DNA of 64,000 nucleotides from Pseudomonadales bacterium (GCA_041395945.1 JAWKZN010000001.1:2914001-2978000), one strand, 5' to 3'; counted from the first letter of the stretch, positions 25,901 to 35,631 are shown. Program-made: numbers and translations. Notes: generated by a model from the sequence alone, not told the origin.

Positions 25901-27457
25901 TCAGTCTGCAACACCGTCGCGACGACTGCGTGCCCGCCGATCCAGCACAACGAGCAGCAGCGCCACGAAGGCCAGAGTCCCCAGCAGCGGCCAGTTGCCC
26001 AGGCGGTTGTAGGGTGTGCGGCCCTGCATCGAGCGGTATCCGCCCACCAGCACCCCCTCTTCGAACCGGGGCAGTACGGCGTCGATCCGACCCCGGGGAT
26101 CGATGATGGCGGTCAGCCCGTCATTGGTCGCGCGGAGCAGCCAGCGTCCGTTTTCCAGCGCCCGCATCCGGGCCATCTGCAGATGCTGGCGGGGCCCGAG
26201 ACTATCGCCGAACCAGGTGTCGTTGGACACGGTCAGCAGCACATCAGCCGATTCACGCAGCAGTTCCGGATAGACGACCTCATAGCAGATGGCCATCGCT
26301 GCAGGTGCGCCATGGATCTGCAGCAGGGGCTGTCGCCAGTTTCCGGGTTCAGCACGGGACATGGGCAGATCGAAAAAGGTGATCAGACCCCGCAGCAGGT
26401 CCTCGAGGGGCACATATTCACCAAAGGGCACCAGGCGCCGTTTTACATAGCGACCGCTCGCCATGCCCAGTCCCAGGGTGGTGTTGTGGAAAACCACTTC
26501 ATCTCCGGGACGCACCTCGAGCCCCGGTATGCCGAGAACGAGCGCGGTACCGGTGCGCTGCCCGCGTGCGTTCAGCCGCGCCAGCAGATCGGGAATCTCA
26601 TGTTCAAATGCGGTGAGCGCGGCTTCCGGCCACAGAATCAGATCCGCACCCCAGTAAGGCTCGCTCAGTCGCAGATACTTTTCGATGATCGGCGCACGGG
26701 TCTCCGGCTGCCACTTCACCGTCTGGGGGACATTGCCCTGTACCAGAGCCACCCGGTGGGCCGCCTGGGGTGTGGACCAGCGGATTTGAGTCAGGCCGGC
26801 GCCGATCAGCCAGGGCAACAGGATCACCAGCAGAAGTGCAGCAGCCTGACCGTCGAAAGCACCCATTCTCCGCCACCGGCCGGCCGCAATTCCCCGGGCG
26901 AGCAGTGTCAGCGCCACGGCAACTGCAGCCGCGACGCCCGACACCAGAAACACACCGCCAAGCGGAGCAAAACCTCGCAGCGTCGTATCGGGAAACCCGT
27001 AACCCAGCAGCAGCCAGGGGAACCCGGTGAGTACCCAGGTCAGCAGCCATTCGAACAGCACGAAGCACAGCAGGAACTTGAGGGCGTTGCGGCCCTGGTG
27101 TTCGCTGACCGCGGTAGACCCGCTCCGCGCCGTGCGTACCCCGCGCCAGCGGATAAACAGCCAGCCGTTCGCCAGGGTGAACAGGGAAAGTCCGGACACA
27201 AAGAGGACGACGAGCAATCCTGCCAGCAGCGGTGGGGCGCCACCATGCTCATGGATGCTGACATACACCCAGGACACACCGACCCCGTACTTGCCAGCCC
27301 CGTAGAGCCACCCGAGCAGCAATCCGCGACCCGGATCGCGCTCCAGCAGGTGAAACCACAACCCGACGGAAAGGATGCCGAGCGGCCATAAGTCGAAGGG
27401 TGCGAAGGCCAGCGGCAGCAGGGCGCCCGCGATGAGCGCGAGCATCGCCTGCCTCAA
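25901..27457 (-). CDS. lnt: Apolipoprotein N-acyltransferase
   Basis: 518 residues. TTG start overlapping the corC stop (TTGA); an ATG four codons in (27445) is an alternative. N-terminal membrane helices precede a periplasmic nitrilase domain with the catalytic triad visible: Glu in LILWPEAALTAFE, Lys in the KRRLVPFGEYVP segment and Cys in AMAICYEVVYPELL. A last helix closes the protein. It adds the third acyl chain to lipoproteins, including LptE encoded nearby. Confidence 0.96.
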   Translation of the reverse strand: MRQAMLALIAGALLPLAFAPFDLWPLGILSVGLWFHLLERDPGRGLLLGWLYGAGKYGVGVSWVYVSIHEHGGAPPLLAGLLVVLFVSGLSLFTLANGWLFIRWRGVRTARSGSTAVSEHQGRNALKFLLCFVLFEWLLTWVLTGFPWLLLGYGFPDTTLRGFAPLGGVFLVSGVAAAVAVALTLLARGIAAGRWRRMGAFDGQAAALLLVILLPWLIGAGLTQIRWSTPQAAHRVALVQGNVPQTVKWQPETRAPIIEKYLRLSEPYWGADLILWPEAALTAFEHEIPDLLARLNARGQRTGTALVLGIPGLEVRPGDEVVFHNTTLGLGMASGRYVKRRLVPFGEYVPLEDLLRGLITFFDLPMSRAEPGNWRQPLLQIHGAPAAMAICYEVVYPELLRESADVLLTVSNDTWFGDSLGPRQHLQMARMRALENGRWLLRATNDGLTAIIDPRGRIDAVLPRFEEGVLVGGYRSMQGRTPYNRLGNWPLLGTLAFVALLLVVLDRRARSRRDGVAD

Positions 27458-28278
27458 GGTACCTTGACTTGCATCAGCCGCACCCGCCGGGAATCGGCGC
27501 TGAGAATCTTGAAGCGCAGTTCGTTGATCACCGTGACCTCGCCGCGCTGTGGCAGATGGCCGAAGGTTTTCAGAACGATGCCGCCGATAGTATCGAATTC
27601 CTCTTCATCGAACTCCGCATCGAAGTAATCGTTGAAGTCTTCCACCGTCGTGGTGGCCTTCACGTTGTAGGTGTGCTCGTCGATCTTCTTGATGTAGCTT
27701 TCATCGTCCACATCATGTTCATCCTCGATGTCCCCCACGATCTGTTCGAGGACGTCTTCGATCGTCACCACACCACTCACATGGCCGTACTCATCCACCA
27801 CTACTGCCATGTGATTGCGGGTCGAGCGGAAGTCCTGCAGGAGAATATTGAGACGCTTGCTCTCCGGAATTACCGCAGCCGGGCGGATCCAGTCCTTGAT
27901 GTCGAACTCACCCTCCCGCTCGATGGCAAGCCGCAGCAGATCCTTGGCGTGGAGAATGCCCCGGATATCGTCGAGATCATCGCCGATCACCGGAAAGCGC
28001 GAGTGCTGTGAATCGATGATGGTTCGCAGCAGTTCTTCCGGCGGCACATCGTCGCGCAGATACACGAGCTGAGTGCGCGGAATCATGATGTCCCGCGCGC
28101 GCATGTCCGAAACCTGCAATGCACCGAATATGATGTTGAGCGCTTCTGCGTCGATCAGTTGACGGTCGGCGGCATCCCGCAACGAGTCCATCAGCTCGGT
28201 CCGATCGCTGGGCTCCCCGGAGAAAATGTCGGACATCCAGTCGAGGAAGGACCGGCGCCCCAGATTGTTTTCGCTCAT
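27454..28278 (-). CDS. corC: CorC/YbeX transporter-associated CBS-domain protein
   Basis: 274 residues from the ATG at 28278, eight bases after the ybeY stop; upstream codons are not family-like. Two CBS domains (ARDIMIPRTQLVYL and RSTRNHMAVVVDEYGHVSGV) are followed by a CorC_HlyC domain (TIGGIVLKTFGHLPQRGE). CorC was linked to magnesium/cobalt efflux and, with YbeY and YbeZ, to ribosome-related functions. It sits in the conserved ybeZ-ybeY-corC-lnt run. Confidence 0.95.
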   Translation of the reverse strand: MSENNLGRRSFLDWMSDIFSGEPSDRTELMDSLRDAADRQLIDAEALNIIFGALQVSDMRARDIMIPRTQLVYLRDDVPPEELLRTIIDSQHSRFPVIGDDLDDIRGILHAKDLLRLAIEREGEFDIKDWIRPAAVIPESKRLNILLQDFRSTRNHMAVVVDEYGHVSGVVTIEDVLEQIVGDIEDEHDVDDESYIKKIDEHTYNVKATTTVEDFNDYFDAEFDEEEFDTIGGIVLKTFGHLPQRGEVTVINELRFKILSADSRRVRLMQVKVP

Positions 28279-28285
28279 GATCCGA

Positions 28286-28777
28286 TCAGGCTGGCTCGGT
28301 TTCCCGATAGGGGTCACCGATACTGAACCTTCCCAGTATTTCCCTTTCAAGTTGTTCCATCACATCCGCATCGCTTTCGACCTGATGGTCGTAGCCATAC
28401 AGATGCAGCATGCCGTGCACCACCATGTGGGCGAAGTGCTCGGTGATTGTCTTGCCCTGCTGTAGTGCTTCTGCAATCACAACAGGCGCGCAGACAACGA
28501 TGTCCCCCAGTATTCGCGTTATCGGATGAGCCGGATCCGGCAGATCCAGGTCTGCCGGAAAGCTCAACACATTGGTAGATCGATCCCGGTGCCGGTAGCG
28601 GTGATTGAGATCCCTCGACTCCGCTTCGTCCACCACCCGGATACAGACCTCTTCGCCAGCATGCGCTTCCGGCTGATGCACCGCCACTGCCCGCATGGTC
28701 TCGATCACCCATTCCTCGATTCTGGACGCATCCGGCAGATCCGCGACCACCACCGCGAACTGGACATCAACCGGCAT
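28286..28777 (-). CDS. ybeY: Endoribonuclease YbeY (rRNA maturation)
   Basis: 163 residues from the ATG at 28777 (PVDVQFAVVVADLPD), overlapping the phoH-like gene by 11 bases; a longer frame to 28837 would overlap by 71. The metal site HMVVHGMLHLYGYDH is complete, and NHRYRHRDRSTNVLSFP is the usual preceding block. YbeY is a zinc-dependent single-strand RNase needed for 16S rRNA 3' processing. Confidence 0.95.
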   Translation of the reverse strand: MPVDVQFAVVVADLPDASRIEEWVIETMRAVAVHQPEAHAGEEVCIRVVDEAESRDLNHRYRHRDRSTNVLSFPADLDLPDPAHPITRILGDIVVCAPVVIAEALQQGKTITEHFAHMVVHGMLHLYGYDHQVESDADVMEQLEREILGRFSIGDPYRETEPA

Positions 28778-29891
28778 CGCGTTCCGTTTCTCCGGAATCG
28801 TCGCTGCCACGCCGGTTGCGATCCTGAGTGCGTGCATAGGCGTCGACTATCTTCTGCACCAGAGGATGACGAACCACGTCCCGGGATGTGAAGCGTGTGA
28901 AACTGATTCCCTCAATACCACGCAGCACATTCATCACATCGATGAGACCGGATTTTTCACCCCTCGGCAGATCGATCTGGGTAATGTCCCCTGTGATCAC
29001 CGCGGTGGATCCGAAGCCTATGCGGGTGAGGAACATTTTCATCTGAGCGATCGTGGTGTTCTGGGATTCATCCAGAATGATGAAAGCATTGTTCAGCGTG
29101 CGGCCCCGCATGTACGCGAGCGGTGCCACCTCGATCACATTGCGCTCAATGTATTTGTTGACCCGCTCGACACCCATCATCTCGTAGAGTGCATCGTAGA
29201 GCGGCCGCAGGTAGGGATCTATCTTCTGTGCGAGATCTCCGGGGAGAAAGCCCAGTTTCTCTCCAGCCTCTACGGCCGGCCGCACCAGAATGATGCGACT
29301 GACCTGGTGCTCTTCGAGCGCTTCCACCGCACAGGCGACCGCGAGATAGGTTTTTCCCGTGCCCGCGGGGCCAATGCCGAAATTGATGTCGTGGTTGCGC
29401 ACCATCTGGGTGTAGGCGGTCTGGTTACCGCCACGGGGTTTGATGGATTTGCGCACCGTCTTGATGACGTCGGAACCGACCGGCACATCATCCTGGCCTT
29501 CCCGCGCAAGCAGTTCGTCGACGCCGGATTCCTGCAGGAACAGATGCACAGTATCCGGCTCAATGGTCTCCCTGCCCACGGTTTCCCGATACAGCTGAGA
29601 AATAATCGCACCGGCTGCCTTGATCCGGTGCTGAGGCCCGCTGATCTGAAACAGATTGCCGCGATTGCGGATGTGCACACCGAGACGCTTTTCGAGATGG
29701 TTGAGGTTCTGGTCGAACGGCCCGCACAGCGCAGCCATACGTTGAGTATCGTTGGGTTCCAGTGTCACCGTCGTCGTCAGTGCCACCACTCGCGGTTCGG
29801 TACCGGCATTCTCTCCGGCAGGTTGGTCGGTCAAGCTGATGCCTGTATTGCGGTCAGGTTCAAAGAATATCGCTCCAATGTCGGGTGTCAA
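28767..29891 (-). CDS. ybeZ: PhoH-like ATPase YbeZ
   Basis: 374 residues. An N-terminal RNA-binding-like region (LEKRLGVHIRNRGNLFQI) precedes the PhoH P-loop ATPase with Walker A GPAGTGKT, the RPAVEAGEKLGFLPGDL block, Walker B AFIILDESQNTT and sensor VITGDITQIDLP. YbeZ binds YbeY and is thought to assist it on RNA. It is co-oriented with ybeY downstream. Confidence 0.96.
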   Translation of the reverse strand: MTPDIGAIFFEPDRNTGISLTDQPAGENAGTEPRVVALTTTVTLEPNDTQRMAALCGPFDQNLNHLEKRLGVHIRNRGNLFQISGPQHRIKAAGAIISQLYRETVGRETIEPDTVHLFLQESGVDELLAREGQDDVPVGSDVIKTVRKSIKPRGGNQTAYTQMVRNHDINFGIGPAGTGKTYLAVACAVEALEEHQVSRIILVRPAVEAGEKLGFLPGDLAQKIDPYLRPLYDALYEMMGVERVNKYIERNVIEVAPLAYMRGRTLNNAFIILDESQNTTIAQMKMFLTRIGFGSTAVITGDITQIDLPRGEKSGLIDVMNVLRGIEGISFTRFTSRDVVRHPLVQKIVDAYARTQDRNRRGSDDSGETERDAG

Positions 29892-29910
29892 ATCAACTTT
29901 CGTGACAGCC

Positions 29911-29943
29911 GGCCGGACCTGCTGACCGGCCGCCTTGCGGCGG
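29911..29943. other. Two competing hairpins between miaB and ybeZ
   Basis: GGCCGG (29911-29916) pairs with CCGGCC (29926-29931), and CCGCC (29930-29934) pairs with GGCGG (29939-29943). The two stems share bases 29930-29931 and cannot both be complete. No T-run follows on the reverse strand. Confidence 0.4.
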
Positions 29944-29975
29944 ATCAGCCGGGTCGCTCCTGAGGTCGAACAGAT

Positions 29976-31364
29976 TCAGAGCAGGCTGCCACGCAGCGAG
30001 TTCGAGGGTGCGGCATCGATGCGGACATCCACAAAGCGCCCGATCAGGCTCCGATCCGCGCAGCGGAAATTGACCACGCGGTTATTGCCGGTGCGTCCCT
30101 GCAGTTCTCCTGCATCCTTCCTGGCCGGACCGTTCACCAGTACCGACTCGACCCGCCCGATCATCGACTCTCCAATCCGGGCAGCCTGGCGATTGAGCAA
30201 TGCCTGGAGCTGTGTCAGTCGTTCCTTCTTCACCGACTCCGGAGTGTCATCCGCAAGTCCGGATGCCGGCGTACCCGGTCTCGGGCTGTAGAGAAAACAG
30301 TAGGAGATATCGAAACCGACGGCCTCCACCAGTGCGAGCGTCGCCTCGAAATCCGCCTCAGTTTCGCCGGGAAAGCCAACGATGAAATCGGACGACAGGC
30401 TCAGGCCGGGGCGGATGGTGCGCAGCCGATCGATTTTCTGCCGGTATTCGTCCACGGTGTGTCCGCGCTTCATGCGCTGGAGAATCCGATCCGATCCGGA
30501 CTGCACCGGCAGATGCAGATGGCTCACGAGTTCCGGCACTCGGGCATAGGCCTGCAGCAGCGTGTCCGAAAATTCCACAGGATGCGAGGTGGTATAGCGG
30601 ATACGATCGATACCTTCGATCCCGGCCACGTAATGGATGAGTTCGGCAAGATCCGCCTGATCCCCTTCTATCCCGCCCCGGTAGGCGTTCACATTCTGTC
30701 CGAGCAGATTCACTTCCCGCACACCCTGATCCGCCAGCTGCCGGATTTCGCGCAGCACGTCTGCCACCGGCCGGCTCACTTCCTCGCCCCGGGTGTAGGG
30801 CACCACACAGAAGCTGCAGTATTTGCTGCAGCCCTCCATGACCGAGACGAAGGCGCTGGCACCCTCGGCCCGGGGTGCCGGCAGCCGGTCAAACTTCTCG
30901 ATCTCCGGGAAACTCACATCCACGAGGGGGACACGAGCCGGCTGTGCGGATTGCGCGAGCCCGGCCAGCATCCGGGGCAGGCGATGGAGGGTCTGGGGCC
31001 CGAAGACCAGGTCCACATGGGGAGCCCGGGCCTGAATCGCACCGCCTTCCTGACTCGCCACACAGCCCCCCACACCGATCACCAGGTCCGGATTCGCCGC
31101 TTTCAGTGCCTTCCAGCGCCCAAGCTGATGGAACACCTTCTCCTGAGCCCGCTCACGGATGGAGCAGGTGTTCAGCAGCAGCAGATCCGCCTCAGTCGGG
31201 TCGTCTACCCGCCGGTACCCGCCGGATTCCCGCATCAGGTCAGCCATCCGGGCCGAATCGTATTCGTTCATCTGACAGCCGTGGGTCTGGATGAACAGCT
31301 TTTTCGGCTCGCTGCGGTGTCCCTGGGGATCGTGGCTGGGGGCTGGGTGAACCGGATCGTTCAT
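29976..31364 (-). CDS. miaB: tRNA-2-methylthio-N6-dimethylallyladenosine synthase MiaB
   Basis: 462 residues, ATG at 31364. The methylthiotransferase domain carries three cluster Cys in IQTHGCQMNEYDS, NTCSIRERAQEK and GVGGCVASQEG. The radical-SAM motif is EGCSKYCSFCVVPYTRG, and a C-terminal TRAM domain closes the protein. It adds the methylthio group to A37 of certain tRNAs. First gene of the reverse-strand block; its promoter should lie between 31365 and 31542. Confidence 0.97.
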   Translation of the reverse strand: MNDPVHPAPSHDPQGHRSEPKKLFIQTHGCQMNEYDSARMADLMRESGGYRRVDDPTEADLLLLNTCSIRERAQEKVFHQLGRWKALKAANPDLVIGVGGCVASQEGGAIQARAPHVDLVFGPQTLHRLPRMLAGLAQSAQPARVPLVDVSFPEIEKFDRLPAPRAEGASAFVSVMEGCSKYCSFCVVPYTRGEEVSRPVADVLREIRQLADQGVREVNLLGQNVNAYRGGIEGDQADLAELIHYVAGIEGIDRIRYTTSHPVEFSDTLLQAYARVPELVSHLHLPVQSGSDRILQRMKRGHTVDEYRQKIDRLRTIRPGLSLSSDFIVGFPGETEADFEATLALVEAVGFDISYCFLYSPRPGTPASGLADDTPESVKKERLTQLQALLNRQAARIGESMIGRVESVLVNGPARKDAGELQGRTGNNRVVNFRCADRSLIGRFVDVRIDAAPSNSLRGSLL

Positions 31365-31436
31365 TTCTTACCTGATTTCCATGGCCTGGTCTGGCTGGAG
31401 TGACCCATTAGAGGGTTCATTTTCGGGGCCGGCGAT

Positions 31437-31442
31437 TATAAT
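31437..31442 (+). promoter_or_regulatory. Candidate -10 element upstream of the DUF1820 gene
   Basis: A perfect TATAAT, about 100 bases before the start codon. The hexamer 17 bases upstream (GGTTCA) is a poor -35. The surrounding ATTATAAT also reads as TATAAT on the reverse strand, so the same site could serve miaB. Confidence 0.35.
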
Positions 31443-31542
31443 GACTTGAATTTCGAACAGACACCTCTATAAACACTTCCACGAACATTGCGTTTTCTGG
31501 CCCTCGGGCTGCCGATTCAAGCAGGTTACTTGGTACTTATTC

Positions 31543-31878
31543 ATGAGCGACAGCCAGCAGAACATCTACAGGGTGCTCTTCCACAACCAGGGCCAGATCT
31601 ACGAGGTCTATGCCCGCAACATTTATCAGAGCGACCTCTATGGCTTCATCGAAGTCGAGGAGTACATCTTCGGCAAGAAGGCCCAACTGGTAATCGATCC
31701 GGGTGAAGAGAAGCTGCGCAACGAATTCGACGGTGTGCAGCGCAGTTTCATTCCGATGCACGCCGTGGTGCGGATCGACGAAGTGGAAAAGGAAGGTATC
31801 GCCAAGGTCACCGACAGTCGCGGCACCAATATCACACCCTTTCCCGTGCCCATGCCCCGCGATGGGGGCACGTCATAG
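31543..31878 (+). CDS. DUF1820 family protein
   Basis: 111 residues. It begins NIYRVLFHNQGQIYEVYARN and contains DLYGFIEVEEYIFGKK, RNEFDGVQRSFIPMHAVVRID and a Pro-rich tail, the DUF1820 pattern found in Gammaproteobacteria. Small, soluble, no signal peptide. Role unknown. An acyl-CoA ligase frame opens at its stop codon. Confidence 0.88.
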   Translation: MSDSQQNIYRVLFHNQGQIYEVYARNIYQSDLYGFIEVEEYIFGKKAQLVIDPGEEKLRNEFDGVQRSFIPMHAVVRIDEVEKEGIAKVTDSRGTNITPFPVPMPRDGGTS

Positions 31879-31895
31879 CGGCAGTTTCGAGCCCG

Positions 31896-33380
31896 CTGCA
31901 CCCCCTGCACTGGGCGGATCGCACGCCGGACAAAGCCGCCTGGATCTTCGACGGCCGCATCACCAGCTACGCACAACTCGCCGAACGCGCCCTGCAAGGC
32001 GCACACGCGTTGCGGAAACTGGGACTGCACACCGGCGACGGGATCGTGGTACTTGCGGAGAATCACCCGGACAGCCTGAGTCTGTTCTGGGCCGCCCAGC
32101 TCGCCGGGCTCTACTACACGGCGATCAGCATTCAATTCCAGCAGGCGGAAGTCAGCCACATTCTCAACGACTGTGATGCCGGCCTGCTGATCAGTTCAGC
32201 GTCCCAGGCAGAGAAGATCCAGGACAGCCCCCAGTCCCACCACCTGCACATCGAAGACTGGCTCGACATCATCGCCGCGGAACCTGCGACCCTGATCGAC
32301 GACGCCGCGGAGGGTGCCGAGATGCTCTATTCTTCCGGCACCACAGGTAAGCCCAAAGGGGTGCGGGCGAGCCCTCCGGGTGCTGCTCTGGGTAGCGTGT
32401 CGGAACTGTTCAGACGCCGACTCGACCTGCACCAGATCGACCATACCGCCACCTATCTCTCCACCGCCCCGCTCTATCACTCTGCGCCGCTGCGCTACAA
32501 CGCCATGATGCAGCGCAGCGGCGCCACCAGCGTGATCATGCCGCGCTTCGACGCAGCACAGAGCCTTGCACTCATCGAGGCACACGCCGTCACTCACAGC
32601 CAGTGGGTGCCGACGATGTTTGTGCGGCTGCTGCGGCTGCCGGAAGATGTGCGCACCGCCCGGGATCTGTCGAGCCATCGCATCGCCGTACACGCCGCAG
32701 CCCCCTGCCCGATCGCCGTGAAGGAAGCCATGCTCGACTGGTGGGGTCCGATCCTGCATGAGTACTACTCCGGAACCGAAGGCAACGGCCAGACAGCCAT
32801 CTCTCCCGAAGAATGGCTCAACCACAAAGGTTCCGTGGGCCGGTCCATTCTCGGCCGGGTGCGGATCACAGACGCCACAGGCGGTGAGGTCGCAACCGGG
32901 ATGACCGGCACCGTATTTTTCTCAGATGGACCCCGCTTCGAGTATTACAAAGATCCCGAAAAAACGGCCCGGGCCTACAATGCCCGGGGCTGGTCCACCC
33001 TCGGCGACATCGGTCACGTCGATGCAGACGGCTATCTCTACCTGACTGATCGCGCCTCCCACATGATCATCACCGGGGGCGTGAACGTTTATCCGAGAGA
33101 AGTAGAAGACGTGCTGCTCTCTCATCCCGCAATACAGGACGCAGCCGTGTTTGCAGTCCCGGATGAGGAATTCGGCGAAGCAGTCAAAGCCGCCATCGAG
33201 CCGGTACCCGGAATAACGGTGACTGCCGAGGAAATCATCGGGTTCTGCCGGGCGCGGATCGCACACCTGAAGTGTCCCCGCAGCATCGACTTTCACGATG
33301 CACTGCCACGGCATCAGACCGGCAAGCTCTACAAGGAAGCGCTCAAAGCCCCCTACTGGCCTGCCAGTACCTCCGGCTGA
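31896..33380 (+). CDS. AMP-dependent acyl-CoA synthetase/ligase, start unresolved
   Basis: ATP-dependent activation of a carboxylic acid to its CoA thioester. Motifs: P-loop YSSGTTGKPKG, YYSGTEGNG, GDIGHVDADGYLYLTDR, TGGVNVYPREVED and the C-terminal catalytic Lys in TGKLYK. The first normal start is a TTG at 32010, but family-like N-terminal sequence (HWADRTPDKAAWIFDGR, SYAQLAERAL) is encoded upstream of it, back to about 31890. No in-frame ATG, GTG or TTG exists there. I place the start provisionally at a CTG (31896); an ATA overlapping the previous stop, seven bases after GGGGG, is another candidate. Substrate unknown, probably a fatty or aromatic acid. Confidence 0.85.
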   Translation: MHPLHWADRTPDKAAWIFDGRITSYAQLAERALQGAHALRKLGLHTGDGIVVLAENHPDSLSLFWAAQLAGLYYTAISIQFQQAEVSHILNDCDAGLLISSASQAEKIQDSPQSHHLHIEDWLDIIAAEPATLIDDAAEGAEMLYSSGTTGKPKGVRASPPGAALGSVSELFRRRLDLHQIDHTATYLSTAPLYHSAPLRYNAMMQRSGATSVIMPRFDAAQSLALIEAHAVTHSQWVPTMFVRLLRLPEDVRTARDLSSHRIAVHAAAPCPIAVKEAMLDWWGPILHEYYSGTEGNGQTAISPEEWLNHKGSVGRSILGRVRITDATGGEVATGMTGTVFFSDGPRFEYYKDPEKTARAYNARGWSTLGDIGHVDADGYLYLTDRASHMIITGGVNVYPREVEDVLLSHPAIQDAAVFAVPDEEFGEAVKAAIEPVPGITVTAEEIIGFCRARIAHLKCPRSIDFHDALPRHQTGKLYKEALKAPYWPASTSG

Positions 33381-33471
33381 ATGCACGAACGCCGAGACCG
33401 TCACAGAACCGCTGTAATCGCTGTGTTCTCATCCGGGGTCAGGGACGAATCAGTGAAGGACCCGCTGAACG

Positions 33472-35631
33472 GTGGCAGGCCGCGAATCAACACAAACCCG
33501 GGCAGGAGCGCGCATCGAGCGCCTGGTGCTGCTGCTGTTGTGTCTGTGGGGCTGCGTATCGCTGGCCGCCCTCGTGCAGATGTCACTGGAGTCGATGCGG
33601 CAGTACCACTGGCTGCTCACCGGCGTCTGTCTGGGCATGTTTGCACTGACTGTCTTCCTCACTCTGCGCACGCTGCGTGACCGTTTCGAACTGCTCTCGA
33701 GGCTCGAATCCCACACCCGGCTGATGAGCCAGGGCGACTTCTCCCAGCGGGTGAGAGTGCGTCAGGATGACGAATTCAAATCCCTGGGTGCTGCGCTCAA
33801 CGACATGACCAGCCAGCTGGAGGCCTCGATACGCTCCAGCCAGTCCGTGGCTGACATCGACCGGCTGATTCTCGACGCGGCCGATCTCGAAACCGTGGTG
33901 CGCAAAGTGCTGCTCTCCGCCCACATGGACAATGTGGATGTCGCTCTGCTGCTGAGACCGAAGCGCGGTGATCTGAAACACATCAGCTATCGACTCGAAT
34001 CCCGCCAGCTGCAGCGACAGCACGTCCGCCTGCGCAACCTGTCCAGCGACAGTCTGCTCGATATCGACGGGTATCAGCGCCTGGCACGCCAGGTTTACGG
34101 CGAAAGCGTCTCCTCCTGCCTGCCGGTTGCACCGGAAGGCCAGCTCTCCGGTGTACTGGTCGCCTGCAGCAAACGGGCGATCGCCAGCACCGAACTCAAG
34201 CAGCTCGCTGAACTCGCCGACCGTCTGGCCGTGGCCATGACCAACATTCACCGCTCCGAGGTGCTCTTCCAGAAGGCACACTTTGATGATCTGACGGGTC
34301 TGATCAACCGCCATGCGTTTCAGGACAAGCTGAAGGAACAGATCTCCCGGTCCTGGCGCGGTGAGAAAGGCGCGGTGCTGTTCATCGATCTGGACGGATT
34401 CAAGAAAGTAAACGACACCGAAGGCCACAAAGCGGGCGATCGCCTGCTGGTGGTGATCAGTGAGCGTCTGAAGGAATGCCTGCGCGAAGTCGACACCATC
34501 GCCCGACTGGGTGGTGACGAGTTCGCGGTGATCGTGCCGGGCTGTGATGGCGAAAAATCCGTCTCCCACCTCTGCGAGCGTATTATCGCCGCGCTGGTGA
34601 AACCCATCGTGGTGGCGCGAATGGAGCACACCGTAGGAGCTTCCATCGGTGTTGCCCTTTTCCCGGACGACGGGCAGAAGGAAGACGAACTGGTGATGAA
34701 GGCCGATTCAGCCATGTACCGCGCGAAAGAAACCGGCCGTGCGCGCTTCGCCTTCTTCGACGACACCCTCAATGAAGCCAACCGCCACCGGGTGCTGGTG
34801 GAAAGCCGCCTGCGACGCGCGCTCAAACAGGGGGAACTGGAACTGCACTTTCAGCCGAAGCTGCGGCTTTCCGATCGCAAGGTGACCAGCGCCGAAGCCC
34901 TGCTGCGCTGGACCGATTCCGAGCTCGGCCAGGTGAGTCCGGAGGTCTTCGTACCGATCGCCGAAGAAACCAATCTCATACACGAATTCACCGCTATTCA
35001 GGTCGACCGTACCGCGGATCTGTTTGCCGCCGCAGACAGCATCGGTCTGCATCTCGATCACATCGCCATCAATGCGTCGGCGAAACAGCTCATGACCGAC
35101 GGTTTCGCAATCTCCCTGCTGTCGATGCTCGACCGCCGTGCACTCGCGCATCACCGGATCGAGATCGAAGTTACCGAATCCGTATTCGCCCACGACAAAC
35201 AGACGGTCGTGCAGGAACTGGAAATTCTCCAGCATGCCGGAATAAAAATCGCACTGGACGACTTCGGTACCGGGTTCTCTTCTCTGAACATGCTCAGGGA
35301 ACTGCCCCTGGACGTGGTGAAGATCGATCGCTCCTTCATTACCGAAATCGAAAACTCGGATCAGGCACGGGTACTCGTGCGGCATCTGATCAGCATTGCC
35401 ACCACCCTGGGTAAGGAAGTGGTCGCTGAAGGGGTGGAAACCGAAGTGCAGCTGGCCCATCTCGAAAACGCCAACTGTCACTATGTACAGGGTTTCCTCA
35501 TTTCGAAGGCGCGTACTCTGGAGGACTTCCTGCATCTGGTCGCCGACTGGGAAGAGACGGCGGTGGCTGCACAGGAGGGATTACACAAACGGGACGGCAA
35601 TGAGGGTCGCGCTCAACTGACCCTGGTCTGA
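33472..35631 (+). CDS. Membrane GGDEF/EAL bifunctional cyclic-di-GMP protein
   Basis: 719 residues, GTG start. Two N-terminal membrane helices (about 15-62) flank almost no periplasmic segment. A HAMP-like region follows (RLMSQGDFSQRVRVRQDDEF), then an unassigned, possibly GAF-like, domain to about residue 260. The GGDEF domain has an intact RLGGDEF and an RxxD inhibitory site (REVD) five residues before it. The EAL domain has SAEALLRW, EVTES, LDDFGTGFSSL, VKIDRSFI and VAEGVET, so the main phosphodiesterase residues are present. It could make or degrade c-di-GMP; net direction cannot be told. Ends 28 bases from a converging gene. Confidence 0.94.
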   Translation: MAGRESTQTRAGARIERLVLLLLCLWGCVSLAALVQMSLESMRQYHWLLTGVCLGMFALTVFLTLRTLRDRFELLSRLESHTRLMSQGDFSQRVRVRQDDEFKSLGAALNDMTSQLEASIRSSQSVADIDRLILDAADLETVVRKVLLSAHMDNVDVALLLRPKRGDLKHISYRLESRQLQRQHVRLRNLSSDSLLDIDGYQRLARQVYGESVSSCLPVAPEGQLSGVLVACSKRAIASTELKQLAELADRLAVAMTNIHRSEVLFQKAHFDDLTGLINRHAFQDKLKEQISRSWRGEKGAVLFIDLDGFKKVNDTEGHKAGDRLLVVISERLKECLREVDTIARLGGDEFAVIVPGCDGEKSVSHLCERIIAALVKPIVVARMEHTVGASIGVALFPDDGQKEDELVMKADSAMYRAKETGRARFAFFDDTLNEANRHRVLVESRLRRALKQGELELHFQPKLRLSDRKVTSAEALLRWTDSELGQVSPEVFVPIAEETNLIHEFTAIQVDRTADLFAAADSIGLHLDHIAINASAKQLMTDGFAISLLSMLDRRALAHHRIEIEVTESVFAHDKQTVVQELEILQHAGIKIALDDFGTGFSSLNMLRELPLDVVKIDRSFITEIENSDQARVLVRHLISIATTLGKEVVAEGVETEVQLAHLENANCHYVQGFLISKARTLEDFLHLVADWEETAVAAQEGLHKRDGNEGRAQLTLV

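Noticed and set aside
25766..27391. 541-codon forward frame opposite lnt.
   Set aside because: lnt on the other strand has a complete catalytic triad; the frame is a Gln/His-rich antisense artefact.
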